A program made the position numbers and the translations under genes. Positions 25,539 through 34,546 of a stretch of DNA of 64,000 bases are shown one piece after another; the first letter of the stretch is position 1, and each line of letters opens with the position of its first letter. The stretch lies in assembly GCF_001010945.1 (NCBI RefSeq), contig NZ_LBHB01000006.1, positions 1-64,000 of the forward strand, given 5' to 3'. This stretch comes from Aurantiacibacter luteus. Lineage in GTDB: Bacteria > Pseudomonadota > Alphaproteobacteria > Sphingomonadales > Sphingomonadaceae. A model generated the notes under the pieces. That model did not search any database. It was given only the letters and a program-made list of their open reading frames with translations, and was not told where the DNA came from.

Positions 25539-26354
25539 ATGTCTTTCTACACTTCCCTCAACGGCCTGAAGAACGCGCAGACCGACCTCGGCACCATCGC
25601 CCACAACATCGCCAACGCCGAGACGACCGGCTTCAAGAAAAGCGACACCCGTTTCGCCGACCTCGTGGCGGGCGGTTCCTACACCGATCCGCGGCAGATA
25701 AAGGGCATCGGCTCGACGGTCAGCGGGATCGTCCAGAACTTCGGCCTCGGCGCGATCGACCAGACCGGCAACGCGACCGATCTCGCCATCGCCGGCGACG
25801 GCTTCTTCACCACCCGTCACGAGGAGAGCGGGCGCACCCTGTTCACCCGCAATGGCAACTTCGAGATCGACGGAGGCGGCTACCTGCAGGACGGCGGCGG
25901 CAACCGGTTGCAGATGTTCGGGCTCGACGCGGCCGGAAACCCCGCCAGTGGCGGGGCGACGGCCGATGTGCTCATTCCCGCCACCAACGCTGGCGGAGCC
26001 GAACTCGCCGGCGTGACCATCGAGAGCGACGGTACCATCAACGCGGCCTATGCCGACGGCACGATAAATGCCGTTGGTAGGGTGGCCATGGCCACCTTCA
26101 TCGCGCCCACCTCGCTGCGCCAGACCGGCGATTCGAAGTGGGAAGCCACGGGAGGATCGGGCGCGCCGACGATGGGCGTGCCGGGCGTCGGACGCTACGG
26201 CAACCTGCTCTCGGGCGCTCTGGAACGCTCCAACGTCGACCTTGCCGAAGAGATGGTCGGCCTGATCACCGCGCAGCGATACTTCCAGGCCAACGCCAAG
26301 GCCATCGATACCGCGACCCAGCTCTCCCAGACGATCATCAACCTGCGGAGCTGA
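25539..26354 (+). CDS. flgE: Flagellar hook protein FlgE (short form)
   Basis: 271 residues. N-terminal rod/hook motif (LGTIAHNIANAETTGFKKSD) and C-terminal D0 helix (ALERSNVDLAEEMVGLITAQ, RYFQANAKAIDTATQLSQTI) mark it as hook protein. The middle is short: hook proteins are usually 400 residues or more, so the outer D1/D2 domains are reduced to about the size of FlgG or FlgF. Gene order between flgD and flgF supports FlgE. GAAGGAAAT precedes the ATG. Confidence 0.9.
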   Translation: MSFYTSLNGLKNAQTDLGTIAHNIANAETTGFKKSDTRFADLVAGGSYTDPRQIKGIGSTVSGIVQNFGLGAIDQTGNATDLAIAGDGFFTTRHEESGRTLFTRNGNFEIDGGGYLQDGGGNRLQMFGLDAAGNPASGGATADVLIPATNAGGAELAGVTIESDGTINAAYADGTINAVGRVAMATFIAPTSLRQTGDSKWEATGGSGAPTMGVPGVGRYGNLLSGALERSNVDLAEEMVGLITAQRYFQANAKAIDTATQLSQTIINLRS

Positions 26355-26359
26355 CCGGC

Positions 26360-27103
26360 GTGGACCGCATGATCTACACCGCGCTGACCGCGATGAACGC
26401 GGCGATGGACCGGCAACGGGCCATCGCCAGCAACCTGTCGAACGCGCACACAACCGGCTTCCGGTCCGAGACCTTCAGCGTCAACACCCTGACCTTGCGC
26501 GGCCCTTCGCTGGAGACGCGGGCGATGGCGCAGGGTTCGGTGCGCGGGGCCAACCTGGCGGCGGGGCGGGCGGTGCCAACGGGCCGCGATCTCGACCTTG
26601 CCCTGCGCGGCGATGCCCTGATCGCCCTGCAGGCGGCGGACGGCAGCGAGGTCTACTCGCGCCGCGGCGACCTCGCCATCGGGGCAGCCGGAGTGCTGGA
26701 GAACGGCGATGGCCGCCCGGTAATGGGCGCGGCCGGCCCGATCACCGTCCCGCTGGGCGCACAGGTGACCGTTGCCGAGGACGGTCGGGTCATGGCGGCC
26801 GATCCGGCAACTCCTGACCAGCCGGCCGAGGAAATCGCGCGCATCCGCCTCGTCAGTCCGGCCGGCAGCCGGATCGTCAAGAACCTTGACGGCTTCTTCG
26901 AGGTCGTGGGCGGCGGCGTGCTGCCGGTGGACGAGACCGCCCGCGCCGACATCGGCAGCCTCGAGGAATCCAACGTCGATACCGCGCAGACCCTGGTCGA
27001 GATGATCGAGGCGCAGCGCAGCTTCGAGCAGCGCTCGAAACTCTTCTCCACCGTCAGCGAACTCGACCAGGCGGGAAGCCGCCTGATGTCGCTGCGCGGC
27101 TGA
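26360..27103 (+). CDS. flgF: Flagellar rod protein FlgF
   Basis: 247 residues from the GTG at 26360, giving MDRMIYTALTAMNAAMDRQR, the usual FlgF opening; GGAG lies about 10 bases before it. A downstream ATG would remove the first three residues. Rod motif ASNLSNAHTTGFRSET near the N-terminus and SLEESNVDTAQTLVEMIEAQ at the C-terminus. FlgF is a proximal rod component between FlgC and FlgG. It starts 5 bases after flgE. Confidence 0.93.
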   Translation: MDRMIYTALTAMNAAMDRQRAIASNLSNAHTTGFRSETFSVNTLTLRGPSLETRAMAQGSVRGANLAAGRAVPTGRDLDLALRGDALIALQAADGSEVYSRRGDLAIGAAGVLENGDGRPVMGAAGPITVPLGAQVTVAEDGRVMAADPATPDQPAEEIARIRLVSPAGSRIVKNLDGFFEVVGGGVLPVDETARADIGSLEESNVDTAQTLVEMIEAQRSFEQRSKLFSTVSELDQAGSRLMSLRG

Positions 27104-27134
27104 CCCTTCCGGAATCCAACAAGGAACCCGAACC

Positions 27135-27923
27135 ATGCCCATTTCCGCCCTTCACGTCGCCCGCACCGGGCTCGAGGCGCAGGACGCCAGAATGCGCGTC
27201 ATCGCCAACAACCTGGCGAACATCTCTACCACCGGCTTCAAGCGTGACCGCGCGAATTTCGCTACGCTCGCCTACCAGGACGCGCGCGTCGCGGGCCAGC
27301 GATCGACCGGCGACACCGCCTATGCCGTGGGCCTCAACCTTGGCACCGGCGTGGCGCTTCAGGGCACCAGCCGGATCGACACGCAGGGCACGCTCGACAC
27401 CACCGGCAATGCCTTCGATCTCGCGCTGGACGGCAATGGCTATTTCCAAGTGCAGATGCCCGACGGGACGCTCGCCTATACCCGCGCGGGCAATTTCACC
27501 CTCGACGCGCAAGGCCAGCTCGTCACGCCGCAGGGCTTCGCCGTGCAGCCCGCCATCTCCGTTCCGCAGGGGGCGACCAGTGTCACCGTCGCGCCCGACG
27601 GCACCGTCACGGCCATGCTGGCCGGCGAAGGCGAGCCTGCCGAGATCGGCCAGCTGACCGTCGCCCGCTTCGCCAACGCGGCGGGCCTGCAGGCGAGCGG
27701 CGACAACTTCCTGCTCGAAACCGCCGCCAGCGGCCCGGCCGAACTAGGCGTGGCCGGCACCGAGGGGCGCGGCTCCATCCGCCAGGGCATGCTGGAGGCG
27801 AGCAACGTCAACGTCGTCGAGGAACTGGTCGGCATGATAGAGGCGCAGCGCGCCTACGAGATCAACTCCAAGATGATCAGCGCGGTCGACGAGATGCTGC
27901 GCAACGCGAACCAGACGCTGTGA
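27135..27923 (+). CDS. flgG: Flagellar distal rod protein FlgG
   Basis: 262 residues, exact family size. N-terminal GLEAQDARMRVIANNLANIS and TTGFKRDRANFATL, central DLALDGNGYFQVQMPDGTLA, and C-terminal EASNVNVVEELVGMIEAQRA are all strongly conserved. It forms the distal rod that crosses the periplasm. Confidence 0.97.
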   Translation: MPISALHVARTGLEAQDARMRVIANNLANISTTGFKRDRANFATLAYQDARVAGQRSTGDTAYAVGLNLGTGVALQGTSRIDTQGTLDTTGNAFDLALDGNGYFQVQMPDGTLAYTRAGNFTLDAQGQLVTPQGFAVQPAISVPQGATSVTVAPDGTVTAMLAGEGEPAEIGQLTVARFANAAGLQASGDNFLLETAASGPAELGVAGTEGRGSIRQGMLEASNVNVVEELVGMIEAQRAYEINSKMISAVDEMLRNANQTL

Positions 27924-27931
27924 GGCGCGCG

Positions 27932-28594
27932 ATGACCCGGCTCTTGCCTCTGTCCTTCGTCTGCGGTGCAGCACTCTCGCTTGGCGGATGCGCCACCGAT
28001 CGACCGGCAGAAGGTTTCCACGCCGCGCTTCCTCCGCCCTCTCCCGCCTATGCCCCGTCCAACGGCGGCATCTACCAGAACGCGCGCGGCTATGCCGGGC
28101 TGATCGAGGGCAACCGCGCCCGCCACGTCGGCGACCTGTTGACGATCGTGCTGGTCGAGAACGTCTCCGCCTCACGCAGTACGACGGGCCGCACCGATCG
28201 TTCGGGCTCGGCCTCGATCACCCCTCCAAGCGCCGGTCCGCTCGACTTCCTCGACCCGGCCGCTCTTAACATTTCGTCGGGAAGCTCGTTCTCGGGACGG
28301 GGTGAGGCCGGCCAGCGCAGTTCGCTGCGCGGCGAATTGGCCGTGACCATCGCCGATGTCCGCCCCAACGGCACCGCGCTCGTGGTGGGCGAGAAGCAGA
28401 CGGAGATCGGACAGGGCATGGAGTGGGTGCAGTTCTCGGGGATCGTACGGCTTGCCGATATCGATACGGACAACCGCCTGCCCTCCAGCAGGGTAGCCGA
28501 TGCGCGGATCAATTATGCGGGCAACGGCGCGATCCAGCAGGCCAGCCGGCCGGGCTGGCTGTCGCGCTTCTTCGCCATGGTCAGCCCCTTCTGA
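27932..28594 (+). CDS. flgH: Flagellar L-ring lipoprotein FlgH
   Basis: 220 residues from the ATG giving MTRLLPLSFVCGAALSLGGC, a lipoprotein signal with lipobox LGGC; GAGG precedes it. An alternative GTG at 27920 overlaps the flgG stop. The mature protein has the FlgH signatures RHVGDLLTIVLVENVSAS and RLADIDTDNRLPSSRVADAR, and ends GWLSRFFAMVSPF. It builds the outer membrane bushing of the rod. Confidence 0.95.
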   Translation: MTRLLPLSFVCGAALSLGGCATDRPAEGFHAALPPPSPAYAPSNGGIYQNARGYAGLIEGNRARHVGDLLTIVLVENVSASRSTTGRTDRSGSASITPPSAGPLDFLDPAALNISSGSSFSGRGEAGQRSSLRGELAVTIADVRPNGTALVVGEKQTEIGQGMEWVQFSGIVRLADIDTDNRLPSSRVADARINYAGNGAIQQASRPGWLSRFFAMVSPF

Positions 28595-28608
28595 TGCGGG
28601 ACACATTG

Positions 28609-29706
28609 ATGCGGACTTTCCTCCCCTTATGTCTGGCGCTGCTCGCCGCGTTTCTCCCCGCCGCAGCCCATGCCGAGCGCGTGCGCGATCTCGGCACCTT
28701 TCAGGGCGTGCGAACGAACCAGCTGACCGGCTACGGCATCGTCGTCGGTCTGCAGGGCACGGGCGACGACAATCTGGAATATGCCACGCAGGCCATGCTC
28801 GGAGTGTCCGGGCGGCTCGGCCTCAACCTCCCGCCGGGTATCGAGCCAGGGGTGAAGAACGCAGCCGCGGTCATCATCACCGCCGACCTGCCCGCCTTCG
28901 CCAAGCCCGGTCAGAGCATCGACATCACCGTATCCACCATGGGCCGCGCCTCCTCGCTGCGTGGCGGCACACTGGTGCTGAGCCCGCTCTACGGCGCGGA
29001 CGGACAGATCTACGCGATGGCGCAGGGCAATCTCGCCGTCGGCGGCCTGGGCGTGAGCGGGCGCGACGGATCGCAACTGACAGTGAACGTGCCTACCGTA
29101 GGCCGCATCGCCGACGGCGCCACGGTCGAACAGGCCGTCGCCACCGGCTTCGACAGCGAGGGCGAGCTGCGCTTCAACCTCCACACCGCCGACTTCCTCA
29201 CCGCCACGCGCGTGCGCGACACGATCAACTCCTACTTCCCCGGCTGCGCCCGGGTGGTGGACGCGGTCAGCGTTTCGCTGGTGCTGCCCTACGGCACCGA
29301 TGCCAGATCCGAAATGCTGGCGCAGATCGAGATGCTGGAGGTGACCCCGGCCGAAAGCCCGGCACGGGTCATCGTCAACAGCCGCACCGGCACCGTCATC
29401 ATCAACAGCGCCGTGCGCCTGGCTCCGGCGGCGATCAGCCACGGGCGGCTGGTGGTTCGGATCGACGAGGCGCCCAGGGTCGTGCAGCCCGGTCCCTTCG
29501 GCAACGGCCGCACGGCGACCGAGCAGTCGAGCGAGGTTTCCGTGGCCGAGGAAGGTCAGCGCGTCACGCTAGTGGGCGGAGGGGCCGACCTGTCGCAGGT
29601 GGTCGACGCGCTCAACCTGCTCGGCGTCGGCGCATCGGACCTCGTCGTGATCCTTGAGGCACTGAAGGAAGCGGGCGCCCTGCGGGCCGAAATGGTGATC
29701 CTGTGA
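28609..29706 (+). CDS. flgI: Flagellar P-ring protein FlgI
   Basis: 365 residues. Signal peptide MRTFLPLCLALLAAFLPAAA, cleaved near AHAER; GCGGGA precedes this ATG. An ATG five codons earlier overlaps flgH but would lengthen the signal. Conserved parts: RVRDLGTFQGVRTNQLTGYG, IVVGLQGTGDDN, ASSLRGGTLVLSPLYGADGQ, and the C-terminal ILEALKEAGALRAEMVIL. It polymerises in the periplasm around the rod with help from FlgA. Confidence 0.96.
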   Translation: MRTFLPLCLALLAAFLPAAAHAERVRDLGTFQGVRTNQLTGYGIVVGLQGTGDDNLEYATQAMLGVSGRLGLNLPPGIEPGVKNAAAVIITADLPAFAKPGQSIDITVSTMGRASSLRGGTLVLSPLYGADGQIYAMAQGNLAVGGLGVSGRDGSQLTVNVPTVGRIADGATVEQAVATGFDSEGELRFNLHTADFLTATRVRDTINSYFPGCARVVDAVSVSLVLPYGTDARSEMLAQIEMLEVTPAESPARVIVNSRTGTVIINSAVRLAPAAISHGRLVVRIDEAPRVVQPGPFGNGRTATEQSSEVSVAEEGQRVTLVGGGADLSQVVDALNLLGVGASDLVVILEALKEAGALRAEMVIL

Positions 29707-30026
29707 GCGTTGTCGCACCCTCTCCCTCCGTCGCCACGAGCAATCTCGCCGCCGCGACCCAGCCGCGCGGCGACGACGACTTGCGCAAGGTGGCCGAAGG
29801 GTTCGAGGCCATCTTCATCCGCAAGATCCTCGAGACCGCCCGCGCGGCGGATTTCGGCGGCGAGGACGTGTTCGGCGGGCAGGCGTTGGAAACCTTTACC
29901 GCGATGCGCGACGAGTATGTCGCCGACATCGTCTCGGGCACGGGCGCCTTCGGCTTCGCCGCCTCGATCAAACGGCATCTTGCCGCGCGTCTGCCCGGCC
30001 CGAGTTCCAGCACGGACGAGGGTTGA
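29703..30026 (+). CDS. flgJ: Rod-capping protein FlgJ, rod-binding domain only
   Basis: 107 residues starting at the GTG that overlaps the flgI stop (GTGA). It contains the FlgJ rod-binding domain (RKVAEGFEAIFIRKILETAR, GGQALETFTAMRDEYVADIV) and stops before any muramidase domain, as in alphaproteobacterial flagella where FlgJ is split. The enzyme is probably the SLT protein at 20946-21848. Confidence 0.92.
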   Translation: MSVVAPSPSVATSNLAAATQPRGDDDLRKVAEGFEAIFIRKILETARAADFGGEDVFGGQALETFTAMRDEYVADIVSGTGAFGFAASIKRHLAARLPGPSSSTDEG

Positions 30027-30030
30027 CGCG

Positions 30031-31368
30031 GTGTCGGGCAACCTTATCCTGATCGGACGCAGCGGCGCTAATGCCGCGCGCGCGGCGCTGGAGACGACCG
30101 CGCAGAACATCGCCAACGCCGACAACCCCACCTATGCGCGGCGCACGCTCGCCGTGTCGGAGGTCGCCGCCACCGGCGGCATCGGCACCGGCGGCAGTGC
30201 GGTCCTGAGCGGCGTGCGGGTGGACCGGGTGCAGCGGACGCAGTCGCTGTTCCTGCAGACCGAGGTGCGCCGCACATCCAGCGACATCGCCCGCGCCGAT
30301 GCCGAACTACAAGGCCTGCGCGACGTGGAGAGCGTGCTGGAAGGGGCCGAGGTCTATCCCGCCATCACCCGTTTCGAAGCGAGCCTGTCGCGCCTTCGCT
30401 CCGATCCGCTAGACAGCTCGCTCAGGGCCGATGCACTGGAAGCCGCGCGCACGATGGTGCAGACCTTCGGCATAGCCGACCACGGGCTTGCCATTTCCGG
30501 CGACGAGATGCGCTTCGCCGCTGCCGACGGATTGGCCCAGGTCAACACGCTTGCGGGCGAACTCGCACGCGTGAACATCGGGCTGGCGCGCGCGCAGGAC
30601 GGTTCTGTCAGCAAGGTCGCCCTGCTCGATCGCCGCGATGCGCTGCTGACCCAGATGGCCGGCGAGATCGGCATCAGTACCACTTTCGATGCCGTGGGCC
30701 GCGTCACCGTGCGACTGGTCGATGCGGGCGGCCCGGTCATGGTCGCAGGGGACAGCGCCTCCGCTATCTCGCAGACAGTCGATGCCGACGGCACCCTCTC
30801 GTTCGCACTCGACGGCACGCCTTTCTTTCCGCTGGCGGGAGCGCTGGCGGGGCGGGCACAGGCGCTCGAGCGGATCACGGTCGTCAAGACCGAACTCGAC
30901 GGGGTAGCGGCGCTGCTGATCGCTCAGGTCAACGGCGCGCAGGCAATCGGCGCGACCCCGACCGGCGCTCGGGGCGGCCCGATGTTCTCCGGCACCGGCG
31001 CGGGCGACATCGCGCTCGTCATGGCGCAGGGCAGCGACATCGCCACGGCGCCCGCGGGCAGCCCCGCCTTCAGCCGGGACATCGGCAATCTCGAAAGCCT
31101 GATCGCGGCGCTGGCGGGCGATGGTCCCGCCAAGGCTGCCGATACCATGCTCTTTGGCCTGTCCAGTGCTATTGGCGGCAGGCAGATCACCCGCGATGCC
31201 CTTCGCTCCATCGCCGATACCGCTAGCATCGCGCTGGCGACCGAGACCGGGGTCGACCTCGACAACGAGGCGGCCAACCTTCTGCGATTCCAGCAAGCCT
31301 TTCAGGCCAATGGCCGTGTCATCCAGGTGGCGGCGGACATTTTCGACACGCTTCTGGGAGTGCGGTGA
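30031..31368 (+). CDS. flgK: Hook-filament junction protein FlgK (HAP1)
   Basis: 445 residues from the GTG at 30031, giving VSGNLILIGRSGANAARAAL; longer frame readings are shadows of flgJ. N-terminal D0/D1 (AQNIANADNPTYARRTLAVS) and C-terminal motif DLDNEAANLLRFQQAFQANG with VIQVAADIFDTLLGVR are typical. It joins hook and filament and is a client of FlgN. Confidence 0.94.
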   Translation: MSGNLILIGRSGANAARAALETTAQNIANADNPTYARRTLAVSEVAATGGIGTGGSAVLSGVRVDRVQRTQSLFLQTEVRRTSSDIARADAELQGLRDVESVLEGAEVYPAITRFEASLSRLRSDPLDSSLRADALEAARTMVQTFGIADHGLAISGDEMRFAAADGLAQVNTLAGELARVNIGLARAQDGSVSKVALLDRRDALLTQMAGEIGISTTFDAVGRVTVRLVDAGGPVMVAGDSASAISQTVDADGTLSFALDGTPFFPLAGALAGRAQALERITVVKTELDGVAALLIAQVNGAQAIGATPTGARGGPMFSGTGAGDIALVMAQGSDIATAPAGSPAFSRDIGNLESLIAALAGDGPAKAADTMLFGLSSAIGGRQITRDALRSIADTASIALATETGVDLDNEAANLLRFQQAFQANGRVIQVAADIFDTLLGVR

Positions 31369-32285
31369 TGAGCTTCATCGGCAATTCGTCTCTGGCTTTC
31401 TACCAGCGATCCGTCGCGCAGATGGCCGATGCCAGGCGCGGTGCCGAAAACCTGCAGACCCAGCTTGCCACGGGCGAGCGTCTCGCGCGTGCCTCGGAAG
31501 ATCCCGTTGCCGCCTCGCGCATGCGCCGGCTGGACCGCACGGCCGCCCTGGCCGCCATCGACGAGGCCAGCGCAGCACGTGCCAACGACGACCTGTCGCT
31601 CGCGGGGAGCGCGCTCGCGGGTATCATCGACGATGTCGTTCGCCTGCGCGAGCTGGCACAATGGGCGGGCAGCGGCACCATCTCGCCGCAGCAGCGCGCC
31701 AGCATCGGCGAAGAGGTATCGCAGATCCGCCTCGGCCTGCTGACCGCCATCAATGGTCGCGACAGTTCCGGCAACGCTCTTTTCGGTGGTGAGACGGGCG
31801 GCGCAGCCTACAGCATCGATGCCCTTGGCAACGCGATCTACGTCGGCACCGCAGAGAGCGGCGAATTGGCGCTTGGCGGCGGGCAAAGCGTGCGCCGCGG
31901 CGTGACCGGCAGCGAGCTTTTCGACTTCAGCACCGGCGGCGCGGCGACCGACCTGCTAGCCTTCGTCAAGACGCTGGCCGACGCCTTGCAAGGGACCGTC
32001 GCCGACCCCGCGGCTTTCTCGCGCGATGCCGTGACCGGACTCGACGATGCGCTCGAGGTCCTGACGCGCGGACAGACCGTGATCGGTGCCAGGCTGGCCT
32101 GGGTAGAAACGGTGCAGGGCCGCCAACTCGCCGGATCGGAATTGCGTGCGGCTGAAGCAGATCGGTTGGGCGGCGTCGATTTCGCATCCAACATCGCCCG
32201 GCTGCAGCAGACCATGAATGTGCTTGAGGCCACCCAGGCGGGCTTCACCAGGCTCTCGCAGCTCTCGCTGTTCAACCGTATCTAA
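31368..32285 (+). CDS. flgL: Hook-filament junction protein FlgL (HAP3)
   Basis: 305 residues from the ATG at 31368, with GGAG 7 bases before; a GTG one codon earlier overlaps the flgK stop as well. N-terminal flagellin-like helix (LQTQLATGERLARASEDPVA) and C-terminal DFASNIARLQQTMNVLEATQ are diagnostic. Acts with FlgK at the hook-filament junction. Last of the flg series. Confidence 0.93.
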   Translation: MSFIGNSSLAFYQRSVAQMADARRGAENLQTQLATGERLARASEDPVAASRMRRLDRTAALAAIDEASAARANDDLSLAGSALAGIIDDVVRLRELAQWAGSGTISPQQRASIGEEVSQIRLGLLTAINGRDSSGNALFGGETGGAAYSIDALGNAIYVGTAESGELALGGGQSVRRGVTGSELFDFSTGGAATDLLAFVKTLADALQGTVADPAAFSRDAVTGLDDALEVLTRGQTVIGARLAWVETVQGRQLAGSELRAAEADRLGGVDFASNIARLQQTMNVLEATQAGFTRLSQLSLFNRI

Positions 32286-32311
32286 ATTCGACCCGAAAGG
32301 CACCCTTCCCC

Positions 32312-33175
32312 ATGCTTCCAGCCATCGGGATAATCATCCTCCTAGTCATGGTTTTCGGCGGTTTCGCTCTGACGGGCGGCGCGCTCGGCCCGGTGATGCA
32401 CGCGGTGCCGCATGAAATGCTGATCATCGGCGGTGCAGCTGCCGGTGCGCTTGTAGCGGGAAACTCGAAGCACGAACTGAAGGCGCTGGGCAAGGGACTG
32501 GTCAAGGTCTTCAAGGGGCCGGGCTATTCGCGCAAGGACCATGTCGATGCGATCGCCCTTACCGGACGCCTGATGCGCCTGCTGAAAACCGAGGGTGCCG
32601 TCGCGCTGGAAGAACATGTCGAGAAGCCCGGCGAATCGGCGATCTTCGCCGAGTATCCCCGCATCCTGACCGATCATGCGCTGTGCGGCCTCATCTGCGA
32701 CACGCTGATGCTGATGGTGGTCTCCTCCGGCACGCTGGAGGTGCACGCGGTGGAAGAAGTGATGGACAATGCCATCCGCTCCCATTTTCACGAGATGGAC
32801 GAGCCCGCCCATGCGCTGCAGCAGTTGGCCGACGCGCTGCCCGCGCTGGGGATCGTTGCCGCCGTGCTGGGCGTGGTCAAGACCATGGGTTCCATCGATG
32901 AGCCGCCATCGGTGCTGGGCGGCATGATCGGCTCCGCGCTGGTCGGCACCTTCCTGGGCGTGCTGCTGGCATATGGCATCGTGGGCCCGCTCGCGAGCCG
33001 GCTCAAGCAGATCAACGCGCACGACCAACAGATCTTCCACTCCGTCAAGCAGGTCATCATCGCCTCGCTGCACGGTTGGCCCCACGCGCTGGCGGTGGAG
33101 TCGGCGCGGTCCGGGCTGCCGCATTCGTTGCGCCCGCCGCTGCTCGAACTGCTTGATACGCTGAAGGGCCGCTAG
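32312..33175 (+). CDS. motA: Flagellar stator protein MotA
   Basis: 287 residues, full-length MotA. Four membrane segments (AIGIIILLVMVFGGFALTGG; EMLIIGGAAAGALVAGNS; LPALGIVAAVLGVVKTMGSI; SALVGTFLGVLLAYGIVGPL) with the conserved Pro at the start of the third. The cytoplasmic loop between segments two and three contains the charged stretch that contacts FliG. With MotB it makes the proton channel that turns the rotor. Spaced 26 bases from flgL and directly followed by motB. Confidence 0.95.
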   Translation: MLPAIGIIILLVMVFGGFALTGGALGPVMHAVPHEMLIIGGAAAGALVAGNSKHELKALGKGLVKVFKGPGYSRKDHVDAIALTGRLMRLLKTEGAVALEEHVEKPGESAIFAEYPRILTDHALCGLICDTLMLMVVSSGTLEVHAVEEVMDNAIRSHFHEMDEPAHALQQLADALPALGIVAAVLGVVKTMGSIDEPPSVLGGMIGSALVGTFLGVLLAYGIVGPLASRLKQINAHDQQIFHSVKQVIIASLHGWPHALAVESARSGLPHSLRPPLLELLDTLKGR

Positions 33176-33176
33176 G

Positions 33177-34082
33177 ATGGCGAGCGCCGCCCCACAGGCG
33201 GGCGAAGTTGCCTATATCGGCCCCGAGCGGCGCGGTCCCGATGATCTCGCGCCCGAACCGCAGCGCCCGCTGATCGTCAAGAAAGTCATCGTCCAGGCCG
33301 GCGATGGTCATCACGGCGGCGCCTGGAAGGTCGCCTACGCCGATTTCGTCACCGCGATGATGGCCTTTTTCCTGCTCCTGTGGCTGCTGGGCGCGACCAC
33401 CGAGGAGCAGCGCAAGGGTCTTGCCGACTATTTCACCCCGACGCTCGTCAAGCTGCGAGAGGAGAGCGCGGGGGCCGACGGCCTGCTGGGCGGCAGTTCC
33501 ATTACAGACGCGGATGCCTATCCCCATGCCGCCGGGCAGACCGGCACGCAGGCGCTGACGATCCCGCGCGATTCCCGCGGCGGCCCGGTCGAGGGCGGCG
33601 GGGCGCAGGAACCGGCGGGCATCCGGGCACGCGCATTGCAGAAGGAGATCGAGGAGCGCCTCGCCGCCGACGCGGCGCTGCGTGAACTGGTAAGGCAGGT
33701 GCGGGTCGTTGCGACACCCGAGGGCGTCCGCATAGACATGGTCGACGATGCCGATTTCTCCATGTTCGCGCTCGGCACCACGGTGCTGGTTCCGCGCGCG
33801 GAGGAGCTGTTCGCCACGATCGGCGCCTCGATCGCCGACTTGCCTGCTCCTATCATCGTGCGCGGTCACACCGATGCGCTCCCATGGCGGCCGGGCGTGG
33901 CGACCAACAACTGGTCCTTGTCCGCCGGTCGTGCCGAAGCCACGCGCCAGTCGCTGCTGCGCAGCGGCATCGCGCAAGGCCGCTTCGCCAGGATCGAGGG
34001 CGTGGCCGACCGCGAGTTGCTGATTGCCGACGATCCCGCGGACCCGCGCAACCGGCGCATCTCCATTCTGCTGCTGGACTAA
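33177..34082 (+). CDS. motB: Flagellar stator protein MotB
   Basis: 301 residues. The single membrane segment has the proton-binding Asp in its usual context (WKVAYADFVTAMMAFFLLLW). The C-terminal OmpA-like peptidoglycan-binding domain is clear: IIVRGHTDALPWRPG, NNWSLSAGRAEATRQSLLRS, and DPRNRRISILLL. It anchors the stator to the wall. The ATG begins one base after the motA stop. Confidence 0.95.
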   Translation: MASAAPQAGEVAYIGPERRGPDDLAPEPQRPLIVKKVIVQAGDGHHGGAWKVAYADFVTAMMAFFLLLWLLGATTEEQRKGLADYFTPTLVKLREESAGADGLLGGSSITDADAYPHAAGQTGTQALTIPRDSRGGPVEGGGAQEPAGIRARALQKEIEERLAADAALRELVRQVRVVATPEGVRIDMVDDADFSMFALGTTVLVPRAEELFATIGASIADLPAPIIVRGHTDALPWRPGVATNNWSLSAGRAEATRQSLLRSGIAQGRFARIEGVADRELLIADDPADPRNRRISILLLD

Positions 34083-34487
34083 TCGGCCGTCTTCCGGTGG
34101 GCGTGCGGCGCGCCGGGGCCGGTCATCGCCTGTTTCTAAGCACCCCGCAGATCGCGGCTTCCCTGTCGATTGCCGCACTGTCGCCGCTGGCCCGTGGCCC
34201 AGCGTTCCGTTTCTGCGCGACCCGTGAGCGGCGACTGCCCTTGCGGCGGAAATGAGGCTTGATGACGGGTCCAGCCTCGTCACCTCTGTTGTCGCGCTTC
34301 CCAAAGACCCTTCACCCGCTTGCCTTGCAGCATCCAGGATCGCCGACGGACCTTTGGCCAGGGCAGAAGCGTGGTTCCGAGAGCAATGCCATTGCGCCAC
34401 CCATGTCCGAGCCTCCGTCCCGGCTCGCCCGGCCGGCTCCGTGCCAGCTCAAGACAAGGCTAGGCACGCCGCCTTTCGCACGCATAC
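34083..34487. other. Intergenic stretch between motB and the fliC terminator
   Basis: About 405 bases between convergent motB and fliC. Frames open here have no family-like features, ribosome binding site or codon pattern of a gene. No clear terminator for motB was found. Confidence 0.5.
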
Positions 34488-34519
34488 GAAAAGACCCCGG
34501 CAGTTGCCCGCCGGGGTCT
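34488..34519 (-). terminator. Intrinsic terminator of fliC
   Basis: Perfect 10-base inverted repeat AGACCCCGGC / GCCGGGGTCT (arms 34492-34501 and 34510-34519), followed on the minus strand by TTTTCG, 27 bases after the fliC stop. Confidence 0.78.
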
Positions 34520-34546
34520 CGTCTACCAGGGACTGCGAAAATAGTC

